Assembly (NCBI GenBank): GCA_027356675.1
Contig: DAHVXO010000008.1
Coordinates: 1 to 15,325, forward strand
Source: Symbiobacteriaceae bacterium
Lineage (GTDB): Bacteria > Bacillota_E > Symbiobacteriia > Symbiobacteriales > Symbiobacteriaceae
Direction: 5' to 3'
DNA: 15,325 bases
The notes under the pieces are model-generated. The model did not search any database. It was not told the DNA's origin and worked only from the letters and a program-made list of their open reading frames with translations. This document shows positions 1 through 7,142 of this stretch, in pieces. Every line of letters starts with the position of its first letter. The stretch's first letter is position 1. The translations under genes and the position numbers were made by a program.

Positions 1-1157
1 CGGGGCCGCGCTGGTAACTTCTGTGCGGCCGACAGCAGCAGCATAACCTGCGCCAGGCCCTTGGTGAGCGGAGCGGTGTGAATATATTCATCGACCCTGT
101 GCCCGTTCCCGCCGAGGGTAACCCCCACGGTCACTGCCGGAATCCCCAGGGAGAGCGGGATATTGCCATCGGTACTTGATGCATAGGAACGGGTCTGAAC
201 ACCCAGCTGCTGGTGAACATCGCGGACGACCTGGCACAGCGGGTGGTCATCAGCGATGGCGCCGGATGGCCGGTCACCGATGAGTTCAAGTTCCCCCGTG
301 ACACCACTCTGACGGCTAACGTCCGCCACGATTCGGCGCACACGGTCCTCCAGGCGCTTGAGCTCTCCGGGGTCAAGGGATCGCATGTCAATGACGGCTT
401 CAGCACGGGCTGCAATTGTGTTCACTGAAGTTCCGCCTCTTATAGTCCCTACGTTGAAAGTGGTCTTTGGGTTCGCGGGTACGCGAATTTCGCTGATTTG
501 AGCGACCATCTTAGCGATGGAATGGATGGCACTGGGACTGCCAAACGCCCCCCAGCTGTGACCCCCTTCCGCGACCACGGAAAGGCGAAAACGGCGGCTT
601 CCGACCCCCTGGCGAACCAGGCTGCCCATTGAGCCGTCCAGTGCAATGACGTAGTCTACTTCGTTTCCGAATGCCTCAATAGCCGCCCGCATGCCGCGCA
701 GGTTACCCAAGCCTTCTTCACCAACGGTAGCAACCAGAATCAAATCGCCAGGAAGGCGGGTATCAGCCTCAAGAAGCAACTTCGCCACGTAGAGCATTAC
801 GGCAACGCAGGCCGAGTTATCGCCTACACTGGGCGCCCTGAGAATCTCCCCATCGACCTTCACCGTGACCGGCGTGTCCAGTGGAAAAACGGTGTCTATG
901 TGAGCCGCCATTAGTATGGTCGGTCCCCCGCCACTGCCACGAAGGCGGCCGATGACGTTGCCCATATGGTCGATCGCTACATTGTCCAGACCGAGTGCGA
1001 GCATGTACTGATGAACGTAGGCGCTGCGACGCCCCTCGTCAAAGGTGGGGGCTGGGATCTCACAGACGGTGATCACTTCGCGGATGAGGTCGGGCAGGAT
1101 CGCCTGCGCCATCTCGACGAAGTGACGAGCAGCGGGGGTGTCGATTTGCGAGCTCAC
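1..1157 (-). CDS. M20 family zinc metallopeptidase (partial, C-terminus off the left edge)
   Basis: The reverse strand reads open for 385 codons from a GTG at 1157 to the window edge, preceded by AAGGGGG about nine bases upstream. The product has the M20 (PepT/CPG2-like) di-zinc layout: AHIDT (His86, Asp88), GDNSA with bridging Asp113, GEEG with the catalytic Glu147-Glu148 pair, LDGS (Asp174), a lid/dimerisation segment near 190-290 containing EGGHSWG, and GGNGHRVDEY with His353 as the likely last zinc ligand. Family members are about 370-410 residues, so only a short tail should be missing. There is no signal peptide, so a cytoplasmic peptidase or amidohydrolase acting on small peptides or acylated amino acids is likely; the substrate cannot be told. 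It is divergent from the hydrolase at 1270. By eye this stretch is less GC-rich than the ribosomal genes further right. Confidence 0.9.
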   Translation of the reverse strand, partial: MSSQIDTPAARHFVEMAQAILPDLIREVITVCEIPAPTFDEGRRSAYVHQYMLALGLDNVAIDHMGNVIGRLRGSGGGPTILMAAHIDTVFPLDTPVTVKVDGEILRAPSVGDNSACVAVMLYVAKLLLEADTRLPGDLILVATVGEEGLGNLRGMRAAIEAFGNEVDYVIALDGSMGSLVRQGVGSRRFRLSVVAEGGHSWGAFGSPSAIHSIAKMVAQISEIRVPANPKTTFNVGTIRGGTSVNTIAARAEAVIDMRSLDPGELKRLEDRVRRIVADVSRQSGVTGELELIGDRPSGAIADDHPLCQVVRDVHQQLGVQTRSYASSTDGNIPLSLGIPAVTVGVTLGGNGHRVDEYIHTAPLTKGLAQVMLLLSAAQKLPARP

Positions 1158-1190
1158 GGCGTCAGGCCCCCTTTGGCGTTTCAATTTCGC

Positions 1191-1219
1191 ATTATACCTG
1201 ATCGCCATTGCGTTGGAAA
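1191..1219 (-). promoter_or_regulatory. Sigma-A-type promoter for the M20 peptidase
   Basis: On the reverse strand a perfect TATAAT (1196-1191) is preceded, after 17 bases, by TTTCCA (1219-1214), which matches four of six -35 positions. The -10 box ends 33 bases before the GTG start of the peptidase, leaving room for the Shine-Dalgarno. It lies in the 112-base divergent gap shared with the hydrolase. I saw no equally good promoter on the plus strand there. Confidence 0.6.
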
Positions 1220-1269
1220 GGGAGACCGTTTCTGAAAGACGAATGTGGGACCGGGAGGGGGCAATCCGG

Positions 1270-2154
1270 ATGAGTCAGACAAACCTGATCCAGTGGTGCA
1301 GCCAGGAAGTGGCACGCTCCAATCTGGGGTGGCTCGGCACGCATGTTGACTTGGATGGCGAGCAGATCCACTTCGTGGAAGCCGGCAGTGGTGAGCCGTT
1401 GGTTCTGATTCATGGGTTCATGGCCTGGTCCTTCACATGGCGTCACAACCTGGAGGCTCTGGCTCAGCACGCCCGTGTCATGGCGCTCGATTTACGGGGC
1501 TTCGGGCTCTCCGCCAAGAACGGGGGGCGGCCGCATTCGCTCTCCGACCAGGTAGAGGTCCTGCGTGCCTTCCTCGACGCTCGGGGTGTTGTGCGAGCGG
1601 TGCTCTGCGGACACTCTATGGGCGGTGAGGTTGCGTTCCGCTTTGCGCTCCAATACCCGGATCGGGTGAAGGCACTGATCCTCGTCTCGTCGTCTGGGTA
1701 TGTATACCGGAATAAAAGTCTGGTTGAACGCTTGGCCCTGCGGCTACCGGGAGTGGGCAACCTATTTGTGCGAGCGATGGTTCTGAACCGCAAGTTCGCC
1801 GGGCGGACGTTGCGAACGGCATACCGGCAGGCGGCGACAGTCACGGAGAACGACATTGAAGGGTACCTGCTGCCCGCCCGAGCTCCGGGCGCCCCGGGGG
1901 CCTTTGTCGCAATGCTCCGGGACATGGATTTCGGCCAGACCGCACAGCAGATTCGTGCGGTTTCGCACAAAACGCTGCTGATCTGGGGTGAAAATGATCC
2001 GTGGATTCCCGTGATTCATGGCCGCACAATGGCAACAGAACTCAAAGGCAGTCGGCTAGTGGTCTTTCCTGAGTGCGGACACGTGCCCCCAGAGGAGCAC
2101 CCGGATGAATTCAACCGGGTCGTGCGGGAGTATCTGCAGTCACTGGACGAATGA
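1270..2154 (+). CDS. Alpha/beta hydrolase fold protein
   Basis: This encodes a 294-residue alpha/beta hydrolase. The ATG at 1270 is chosen because GGGAGGGGG lies eight bases upstream; the frame stays open further upstream, but that extension has no site and runs into the divergent promoter region. Visible motifs are the oxyanion HGF (48-50), DLRGFGLS (74-81), the nucleophile elbow GHSMGG with Ser116, the acid Asp243 in GENDPW, and the catalytic His271 in ECGHVPPEEHP. Residues about 145-220 form a helical cap with several Arg and Leu. The fold includes esterases, haloperoxidase-like enzymes, epoxide hydrolases and C-C bond hydrolases; the sequence does not fix the reaction. It is the only plus-strand gene here and ends 31 bases from the convergent tusA-like gene, with no clear terminator between them. 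Confidence 0.9.
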   Translation: MSQTNLIQWCSQEVARSNLGWLGTHVDLDGEQIHFVEAGSGEPLVLIHGFMAWSFTWRHNLEALAQHARVMALDLRGFGLSAKNGGRPHSLSDQVEVLRAFLDARGVVRAVLCGHSMGGEVAFRFALQYPDRVKALILVSSSGYVYRNKSLVERLALRLPGVGNLFVRAMVLNRKFAGRTLRTAYRQAATVTENDIEGYLLPARAPGAPGAFVAMLRDMDFGQTAQQIRAVSHKTLLIWGENDPWIPVIHGRTMATELKGSRLVVFPECGHVPPEEHPDEFNRVVREYLQSLDE

Positions 2155-2185
2155 CGGACTGCCCATCACAAGGCCGTGCCCCGTG

Positions 2186-2446
2186 CTAGTCGACACGCTT
2201 TCGAATGAAAACCTCCCACACGTGCGAAGCGATACCGCCGATGTAGAGCACTTCGTCTCCGTAGAGTTGCGCGCTGCGGGGGACATTGCGCGTGGCAGGT
2301 TCATAGTCCAGCACGACACGCAGGACCTGACCCACCGTCATGTCTTCCAGAGCGATTTTGGTCTTAGCAAAGGTAATCGGGCAAACGTCGCCCTGCAGAT
2401 CGATGACACGGTCGGGTTTGGGCAGAGGGAATCCTTGCTGCGACAT
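2186..2446 (-). CDS. TusA/SirA/YedF family sulfurtransferase-like protein
   Basis: The product has 86 residues. The ATG at 2446 is used because GGGAGG sits eight to nine bases upstream; an in-frame ATG 14 codons earlier overlaps the preceding gene and has no site. The protein shows the TusA signature: a beta strand ending in DLQGD, Cys22-Pro23 (CPIT), then a helix, and a second strand with VLRVVLDYEPATRNVP. Cys22 would carry the persulfide in sulfur relay to tRNA thiolation, molybdenum cofactor or other acceptors. Most TusA proteins have CPxP; here the second Pro is Thr. It is the last gene of a three-gene minus-strand cluster, 31 bases after the 106-residue protein. No desulfurase or other sulfur gene is in the window, so the partner is unknown. 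Confidence 0.8.
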   Translation of the reverse strand: MSQQGFPLPKPDRVIDLQGDVCPITFAKTKIALEDMTVGQVLRVVLDYEPATRNVPRSAQLYGDEVLYIGGIASHVWEVFIRKRVD

Positions 2447-2477
2447 GGGTGAAGCCTCCCGAGCGAACAGTTGCACA

Positions 2478-2798
2478 CTATTGTACACTAGATTCGGTCT
2501 GGTACGCCATCACGCGTTCCACGGCCTCCTCCAGGGTGCTTACGTGCCACGCCAGCGCCGAATGCCCCGCCGGGTAGGGACTCCCGGTCGTGGGGTGAGG
2601 CAGGGCGTCATATTCCGTGCCTGTGTATTCGCCGGTTTCCTCGTCGCGTACGACGACCAGAAACCCTCCTCTGGCCAGATAGGGTCTCTGAATCCGGAAG
2701 CGTGCTGGTTGAGCCACATAGCCTATGGTCGCCCCGCCATTGTCGGTGATCTCTTCGCCCGTGGCGATGAGCAAGGCGCGAACGTCGTTTCGATCCAT
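2478..2798 (-). CDS. Hypothetical protein, 106 residues
   Basis: I do not recognise this family. The ATG at 2798 follows GGGGGGAA at about eight bases, a strong site for this genome. The protein is soluble, without a signal peptide, membrane segment or Cys. The middle (about 35-60) alternates hydrophobic strands and turns (YLARGGFLVVVRDEETGEY), suggesting a small beta-rich domain. A Pro/Gly/His stretch near 66-80 (PHPTTGSPYPAGHSA) is followed by a C-terminal amphipathic helix with EEAVERVM. It sits 62 bases after the 86-residue gene and 31 bases before the tusA-like gene, so the three are probably co-transcribed. A role with the TusA-like protein is possible from position only. Confidence 0.7.
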   Translation of the reverse strand: MDRNDVRALLIATGEEITDNGGATIGYVAQPARFRIQRPYLARGGFLVVVRDEETGEYTGTEYDALPHPTTGSPYPAGHSALAWHVSTLEEAVERVMAYQTESSVQ

Positions 2799-2819
2799 GT
2801 TAGATTCCCCCCAGGGTGT

Positions 2820-2850
2820 ATGCGGGGCGGCCTGGCGGCCGCTGCCGCAT
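2820..2850 (-). other. GC-rich inverted repeat between two small genes
   Basis: ATGCGG (2820-2825) pairs with CCGCAT (2845-2850), enclosing a second perfect stem GCGGCC (2827-2832) and GGCCGC (2837-2842) with a TGGC loop. No T-run follows on either strand, so this is not a standard terminator. It lies just upstream of the Shine-Dalgarno of the 106-residue gene and could shape mRNA stability or translation. Confidence 0.45.
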
Positions 2851-2860
2851 GGCGAAAAGC

Positions 2861-3121
2861 CTACCCCTGACTGTGAATGTGGTCGCCGCCCACGCCGTTC
2901 CCCGCCTTGTCTACACTGCCTTCGTCAGACTTGGCGGTTTGGGCATGAGCCTTGTCTATGGTGGTCAGGCTGTCGGGCAGGGTCTGGTTGGGATTCTGGA
3001 TGCGCTGCTGGTTCAGGGCCTCGAGTTTTGCGGCGTCCTTGCGCCACGCGGTGCCTCGTGTGTCTGCCATGGGACCCTCATGGATGGTTACCCCATGCTC
3101 GTGCGAATACTCGTTTGCCAC
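2861..3121 (-). CDS. Hypothetical small hydrophilic protein, 86 residues
   Basis: I do not recognise this protein. The GTG at 3121 is preferred because a textbook GGGAGGA lies seven bases upstream; the longer in-frame ATG at 3169 has no such site. The product is Cys-free, strongly hydrophilic and low in hydrophobic residues. It has His-rich ends (YSHEHG, IHEG, and GGDHIHSQG at the C-terminus) and an Asn/Gln-rich centre (NQQRIQNPNQ). No membrane segment or fold motif is visible, and it may be largely disordered. It starts 104 bases after the yifB stop and heads the cluster that continues into the 106-residue and tusA-like genes. A small spore or stress protein is conceivable from composition, but it lacks the alpha/beta SASP signature. 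Confidence 0.65.
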   Translation of the reverse strand: MANEYSHEHGVTIHEGPMADTRGTAWRKDAAKLEALNQQRIQNPNQTLPDSLTTIDKAHAQTAKSDEGSVDKAGNGVGGDHIHSQG

Positions 3122-3225
3122 GATAATTCCTCCCGTCGCTGTTGGTGCGGCCGGCCAGTCAGCCGACACGCCTTAGGATGCGCGGGTTATTCGACCAATA
3201 CCAGGGAGAGTCGTGAGGCCCCTGT

Positions 3226-4752
3226 TTAGACCAACCGTTCGCTTCCGCGATACTGGAGCGCCTCTGCCAAGTGGGGTAACTCAATGGAACTGGACCCGGC
3301 CAGGTCAGCTATGGTCCTGGCTACTTTCAGCGCCCTGTCGTGACCACGCAACGAGAGACCAATGCGCTCCATCGCATGACGGAGAAGCACTTCCCCGCCT
3401 GCGGGCAACTGGCAGTGCTGCCGTGTCATCTGGAGAGATAGCTGGGCGTTACAGCGCAGCCCGGTGCCGGCGAGGCGCCCGGCTTGGCGCCGCCGTGCCT
3501 CTGTCACACGCGCTCGGACAGTCTCAGATGTTTCAGTGCGCCCCTGGATCCCCACGGCGGCAAACTGGTCGTAGAGGACGGGCGAGAGAAACACCCGGAT
3601 GTCAAATCTGTCGAGCAGCGGACCCGAAAGCCGCGCCCGATAGAGCGTCACCGCAGATGCGGGGCAGGTGCACGGGCGTGACGGATCACCATAGTATCCG
3701 CAGGGGCAGGGGTTAGCGGCGGCCACGAGCATCGGGCGGGCCGGAAAGCCGGCAGTCCCGTGGGCCCGGCTCAGGTGTACCCACCCTTCATCCAGTGGCT
3801 GACGCAGCCCCTCAAGCCCATCGCGACCAAACTCAGGTAGCTCGTCAAGAAACAGAACGCCTTGGTGCGCCAGTGTCAGTTCACCCGGGCGCAATGGATT
3901 ACCCCCGCCAAGTAGCGCTGAGCGGGAGGCGCTATGGTGCGGAGCGCGGTACGGTCGTGCCCGGATCAGGCGCCCGTCCGGTAGGCTCCCGGCAATGCTG
4001 TGAATGCGGCTGACTTCCAAGGACTCATCCGCCTCCAGAGGGGGAAGAATCCCGGGCAGGCATCGGGCCAGAAGGCTTTTCCCGGCCCCCGGTGGACCCA
4101 TCATCAGCAGGTTGTGACCGCCGGCGGCCGCGATCTCCAGCGCCCGCCGGGCCACGATCTGTCCTTTGACATCGGCCAGATTGGGTTCGGCCACCTCCGG
4201 TGCCGCCTCTGGCTCGGCGTGTGGAAGCACCGTTGGCAGGCGTTCGCAGCCAGTCAGGTGGTTGACGACGGCGGATAGGTCGCTGGCGCCGTAGACCCGC
4301 CCCCCGGCAAGGGCTGCTTCACCGGCGCTGGCCGCGGGGATTACCAGACAACCCCGTCCTTCGGCCTGTGCGGTCAGGGCCATCGCCAGTGCACCACGCA
4401 CGGGGCGCAGCGTCCCGTCCAACGCCAGTTCCCCGGCCACGGCCACACCGGTGAGCGCCGAAGGGTCGATACACCCCCCCGCCGCCAACACCCCAAGAGC
4501 GACAGCGAGATCAAAGCCTGCACCGCCCTTCCGGGTGTGTGCAGGTGCCAGGTTCACGGTGATGCGGTGCGACGGAAAGTGCCAGCCGCAGTTGCGAATC
4601 GCCGCACGCACCCGCTCGCGTGACTCGCGCACGGCAGCGTCGGGTAGGCCCACTACCTCAAAATAGGGCAAACCGTTACTGACGTCGACCTCAACAGCCA
4701 CGGGAACTGCCTCAATGCCTTGAAGTGCGAAGCTCATAACACGCACAAACAT
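3226..4752 (-). CDS. yifB: YifB/ComM family Mg-chelatase-like AAA+ ATPase
   Basis: The start is the ATG at 4752, behind GGAGGACATCC; this gives 508 residues, the usual family length, while a longer in-frame ATG would run through the leader hairpin and into yraN. Residues 1-170 form the N-terminal ChlI domain (GLPDAAVRESRERV, GFDLAVALGVLAA, AGELALDG). The AAA+ core has Walker A GPPGAGKS (219-226), the conserved HHSAS stretch (272-276), Walker B VLFLDEL (299-305), the sensor region AAANPCPCGYYGD (344-356) with a four-Cys cluster (349, 351, 361, 363), and SGPLLDRFD (377-384). The C-terminal chelatase domain ends with ALQYRGSER. Characterised ComM members are hexameric helicases that extend branch migration in natural transformation; that role here is family knowledge. 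The gene has its own promoter and an unusual leader. Confidence 0.96.
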   Translation of the reverse strand: MFVRVMSFALQGIEAVPVAVEVDVSNGLPYFEVVGLPDAAVRESRERVRAAIRNCGWHFPSHRITVNLAPAHTRKGGAGFDLAVALGVLAAGGCIDPSALTGVAVAGELALDGTLRPVRGALAMALTAQAEGRGCLVIPAASAGEAALAGGRVYGASDLSAVVNHLTGCERLPTVLPHAEPEAAPEVAEPNLADVKGQIVARRALEIAAAGGHNLLMMGPPGAGKSLLARCLPGILPPLEADESLEVSRIHSIAGSLPDGRLIRARPYRAPHHSASRSALLGGGNPLRPGELTLAHQGVLFLDELPEFGRDGLEGLRQPLDEGWVHLSRAHGTAGFPARPMLVAAANPCPCGYYGDPSRPCTCPASAVTLYRARLSGPLLDRFDIRVFLSPVLYDQFAAVGIQGRTETSETVRARVTEARRRQAGRLAGTGLRCNAQLSLQMTRQHCQLPAGGEVLLRHAMERIGLSLRGHDRALKVARTIADLAGSSSIELPHLAEALQYRGSERLV

Positions 4753-4776
4753 GGATGTCCTCCACCCATGGCCCAA

Positions 4777-4808
4777 TGAAAACCGCCCGGGATGAATCCC
4801 GGGCGGTT
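4777..4808 (-). terminator. Terminator-shaped hairpin in the yifB leader (terminator or attenuator)
   Basis: A near-perfect stem pairs 4781-4792 with 4797-4808 (arms AACCGCCCGGGA and TCCCGGGCGGTT, 4-base loop). Read on the reverse strand it continues into TTTT and then CATTGGG. It stands 24 bases before the yifB ATG and downstream of a consensus promoter at 4843-4871, so it may act as an attenuator for yifB as well as stopping read-through from yraN. Flanking TGGCCC/GGGCCA blocks (4819-4824 and 4769-4774) could form an enclosing helix. Confidence 0.65.
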
Positions 4809-4842
4809 GACTCCCCGCGGGCCAAACGTATGTTCTAAATCG

Positions 4843-4871
4843 ATCATACCCAATGGAGAGCGCCTTGTCAA
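4843..4871 (-). promoter_or_regulatory. Sigma-A promoter for yifB
   Basis: On the reverse strand TTGACA (4871-4866) is followed after exactly 17 bases by TATGAT (4848-4843), five of six -10 positions matching. It lies between the yraN stop (4892) and the leader hairpin, predicting transcription from about 4836 and a leader of about 84 bases before the yifB start. Confidence 0.75.
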
Positions 4872-4891
4872 TAGTTGGAAACCGCGGCCAT

Positions 4892-5272
4892 TCAGCCACC
4901 TGCGGAAAAGGCGTCGCGGACCACTGAACAGCGCCAGCCACCAAGCCGTCCCTGGGGCTCCACGGCTACGACGTCGAACCGGCAGGGTCGGTCTACGGCA
5001 CCCACCCTCGCCAAGTAGATCTCCGCCAGGCGAACCAGGCGGGCCCGCTTGGCCGCCGTGACAGCCTCAGCAGGAGTACCAAACCCTGTCCCCGTTCGGG
5101 TCTTGACCTCAACGAAGACGAGGACGCCGTGGTCCTCGGCCACGATGTCGATCTCCCCAAAGCGAAAACGGACATTGCGGGCCAGAACCTGGTAGCCCAG
5201 CGCCACCAGGAACTCCGAAGCAGCTTGCTCGCCTGCACGGCCTACCTCGGAGCGGCTTCGCTCGGCCCCCAC
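4892..5272 (-). CDS. yraN: YraN family endonuclease-like protein (UPF0102)
   Basis: The product has 126 residues, normal for the family. The GTG start at 5272 abuts the rnhB stop (TAGGTG), and there is no strong independent Shine-Dalgarno, so translation is probably coupled to rnhB. Family features are GRAGEQAASEFL (11-22), a Gln/Leu helix, and the PD-(D/E)xK-type core FGEIDIVAED (39-47) and VFVEVKTR (52-59), giving Glu40, Asp42, Glu55 and Lys57 as the putative metal site. It resembles Holliday-junction resolvase-fold nucleases, but its cellular role is not well established. Its place after rnhB is the common arrangement in Firmicutes and suggests a DNA-maintenance role. Confidence 0.92.
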   Translation of the reverse strand: MGAERSRSEVGRAGEQAASEFLVALGYQVLARNVRFRFGEIDIVAEDHGVLVFVEVKTRTGTGFGTPAEAVTAAKRARLVRLAEIYLARVGAVDRPCRFDVVAVEPQGRLGGWRCSVVRDAFSAGG

Positions 5273-6085
5273 CTAGCTGTCCAGGAAGGTCGCACCGGGT
5301 GAGAGCGGCAAGATATCGCGTCCGACCCCGAAAGACTTCCGGTGGATCGGGCACGGCCCATGGCGTTCCAACGCCTCCCGGTGCTCAGCCGTCCCGTAGC
5401 CCTTGTGGTGAGCAAATCCATACTGGGGATAAAGCTTGTCCATTTCCACCATGTAGTCATCGCGCGTGACCTTGGCCACGATGGATGCCGCCGCGATTGA
5501 GCACGACAGGCTGTCGCCACCGACAATGGGGGCCTGGGGCTGTGTCACATTCGGCAAATGGAGGGCATCGATCAGGAGATAGTCAGGCGTCACCGGAAGG
5601 GAACCGACGGCCTTGATCATGGCCTTATACGTGGCCATCATGACGTTGGCTTCGTCGATGCCGTTCGGATGGACCATGCCCACACCAACGGCCACAGCCC
5701 TTTGCTTGATATGGTCAAAAAGTTCCTGGCGGCGCTTTGACGAGAGGCGCTTGAAGTCGTCCAACCCCGGGAGCGAGATCTCGCCGGGCAGCACGACAGC
5801 CGCGGCCACGACCGGCCCGGCCAAGGGGCCCCGGCCCACTTCGTCGAGGCCCGCCACCAGCCTGTAACCCATCGCCCAAACCTGCCGCTCGTAGCTGAAC
5901 ATGCGTGCGATACGGAACTGCTCGTGCTTCAACTCAGCCAGTTTGGTTTGGCAATAACGGACAAGCCGTTGCGCTCCGCCACGCGGATCGGCGCTCAACG
6001 TCTGGATGACGTCGGCATATACGTCCGGACCCCGGTCTGAGATGAGTTCCTGCAGCCGCTTGAGGCTCATTTTCTTGATGTTCAT
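5273..6085 (-). CDS. rnhB: Ribonuclease HII
   Basis: The enzyme cleaves RNA in RNA-DNA hybrids and removes misincorporated ribonucleotides. From the ATG at 6085 it has 270 residues with a Bacillus-type N-terminal extension (about 1-70, FSYERQVW at its end). The catalytic core begins at [13 protein letters not shown]. The acidic four are Asp81, Glu82, Asp173 (LLIDAL) and Asp191 (GGDSLSCS); [14 protein letters not shown] and HKGYGT are also present. The usual DSKKLS is DFKRLS here. The start is uncertain: the ATG at 6085 best matches the N-terminus of homologues, but a GTG at 6091 is better spaced from GGGGGTGG, and an ATG at 6115 lies inside the hairpin tail. The last codon joins directly to yraN. 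Expression may depend on the structured gap upstream. Confidence 0.95.
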   Translation of the reverse strand: MNIKKMSLKRLQELISDRGPDVYADVIQTLSADPRGGAQRLVRYCQTKLAELKHEQFRIARMFSYERQVWAMGYRLVAGLDEVGRGPLAGPVVAAAVVLPGEISLPGLDDFKRLSSKRRQELFDHIKQRAVAVGVGMVHPNGIDEANVMMATYKAMIKAVGSLPVTPDYLLIDALHLPNVTQPQAPIVGGDSLSCSIAAASIVAKVTRDDYMVEMDKLYPQYGFAHHKGYGTAEHREALERHGPCPIHRKSFGVGRDILPLSPGATFLDS

Positions 6086-6116
6086 TCGCACGGGAGTCCA
6101 CCCCCACCTACCCATG

Positions 6117-6153
6117 AAAACGCGAGGACCGGCAAGCGATCCTCAGCGCGTTT
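6117..6153 (-). terminator. Imperfect terminator-like hairpin upstream of rnhB
   Basis: AAACGCG (6118-6124) pairs with CGCGTTT (6147-6153), with an inner AGGA/TCCT pairing (6125-6128, 6140-6143) and a three-base bulge. On the reverse strand it runs into TTTTCATGGG. It lies after rbgA and about 30 bases before the rnhB start, so it either ends the lepB-rbgA transcript or regulates rnhB. Confidence 0.5.
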
Positions 6154-6165
6154 AACCACGAGCCA

Positions 6166-6258
6166 GAGTGATTGGAGCCCGAACCCTCGTCCGGGCGGTG
6201 GCACTCAGGTTCGACAACGTTTTCTAAAAATCCTGCCGACTTCACGGAACAATGTCAA
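6166..6258 (-). promoter_or_regulatory. Structured rbgA-rnhB intergenic region with possible promoter
   Basis: A perfect TTGACA (6258-6253, reverse strand) lies 12 bases after the rbgA stop. The -10 at 17 bases (CAGGAT) is poor, so the promoter is only possible. Downstream, GAGTG (6206-6202) can pair with CACTC (6170-6166) around an inner GCCCG/CGGGC stem (6196-6192, 6181-6177), forming a two-tier hairpin before the terminator-like stem at 6117-6153. I could not match it to a riboswitch class that I know. Confidence 0.4.
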
Positions 6259-6270
6259 GGCGTGGTAATC

Positions 6271-7131
6271 TCAACCAAGTGGTCTCACAGGCTCCTGTAG
6301 GGTCACACGGCCTAACTTGCCGTCGCGAAACTCCCGTAGCACCAGGGCAGCGGCCTTGTCATCCTCGACGGCGCCCCCGGCTCTGATGAGCCCACGGAAC
6401 CGCCCCACGACCTCCAGGTTCTGCTGAATATCCGGGGTCACCGCAGCCAGCCCGAACCGCTCCGCCAGGGCCGCCGGCACGCGTGCCCACAGCACGGGGA
6501 GCAGCCTGCCGACGACCTCACGGGGGTCGAAGATCTCGTCGCGAATCGATCCGATGGCGGCCAGCAGGATGCCATCCCACTGATCCTCAAACTTCGGGAC
6601 CAGCACGCCCGGCATATCGAGCAGTTCGATATCAGCCCCGATCCGAACCCACTGCTTGCCCCGCGTAACCCCTGGCTTATCGCCAACGATGGTCTTGCGA
6701 GCGCCAACGAGGCGGTTGATGGCGGCCGATTTGCCCACGTTGGGAATCCCGACGACCATCACACGCGCAGCTCTGGGCTTGCGCCCCCGGCCCACCCAGT
6801 CGGCCAGGCGGGGCGCAAAGGCCTGACGGATGGTGGCGACAACTTCCCGTGCGCCGGTCCCCTTGACCGCGTCAAGTGCGACCGCCGTGACGCCTTGCTG
6901 GCGAAGGAAGTCGGTCCACGCCCTGGTGGCCGCCGGATCGGCCAGATCCGCTTTGTTCAGGATCACAATGCGGGCCTTGTCTGCCACAGGGCGCAACAGG
7001 TCCAGGTTGCGACTCGCGGCTGGACAACGCGCATCCACCACTTCGAGGATGACGTCAACCAGCGGCGCATTCTCTGCAAGCACCCGCTTGGCCTTGGCCA
7101 TATGCCCTGGGAACCACTGAATGACGGGCAA
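6271..7131 (-). CDS. rbgA: Ribosome biogenesis GTPase RbgA (YlqF)
   Basis: RbgA is a circularly permuted GTPase needed for late assembly of the 50S subunit. The product has 286 residues and starts MPVIQWFPGHMAKA, matching the Bacillus protein. The permuted order is plain: G4 NKAD (59-62), G5-like LDAVKGTG (86-93), then G1 GIPNVGKS (128-135), G2 PGVTRGKQWV (153-162) and G3 DMPG (172-175), followed by FEDQWDGILLAAIGSI and a C-terminal helical domain. The start codon is TTG at 7131, supported by GGGGGGAT eight bases upstream and by N-terminal conservation. It begins 11 bases after the lepB stop, so the two are co-transcribed. A weakly structured gap separates it from rnhB. Confidence 0.97.
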   Translation of the reverse strand: MPVIQWFPGHMAKAKRVLAENAPLVDVILEVVDARCPAASRNLDLLRPVADKARIVILNKADLADPAATRAWTDFLRQQGVTAVALDAVKGTGAREVVATIRQAFAPRLADWVGRGRKPRAARVMVVGIPNVGKSAAINRLVGARKTIVGDKPGVTRGKQWVRIGADIELLDMPGVLVPKFEDQWDGILLAAIGSIRDEIFDPREVVGRLLPVLWARVPAALAERFGLAAVTPDIQQNLEVVGRFRGLIRAGGAVEDDKAAALVLREFRDGKLGRVTLQEPVRPLG

Positions 7132-7142
7132 CGCGATCCCCC

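Noticed and set aside
1138..1269. N-terminal extension of the alpha/beta hydrolase by 44 codons
   Set aside because: The extension covers the divergent promoter and the peptidase start, has no Shine-Dalgarno at its first codon, and is not needed for the fold.
6208..6220. GGTTCGA resembling a tRNA T-loop on the plus strand
   Set aside because: No acceptor stem, anticodon arm or CCA end fits around it, so it is not a tRNA or tmRNA.
6199..6234. Sigma-H-like elements (GCAGGATTT and GTCGAACCT, 12 apart) before rnhB
   Set aside because: The -10 lacks the final T of GAAT and rnhB is a housekeeping gene. The match is too weak to list as a promoter.
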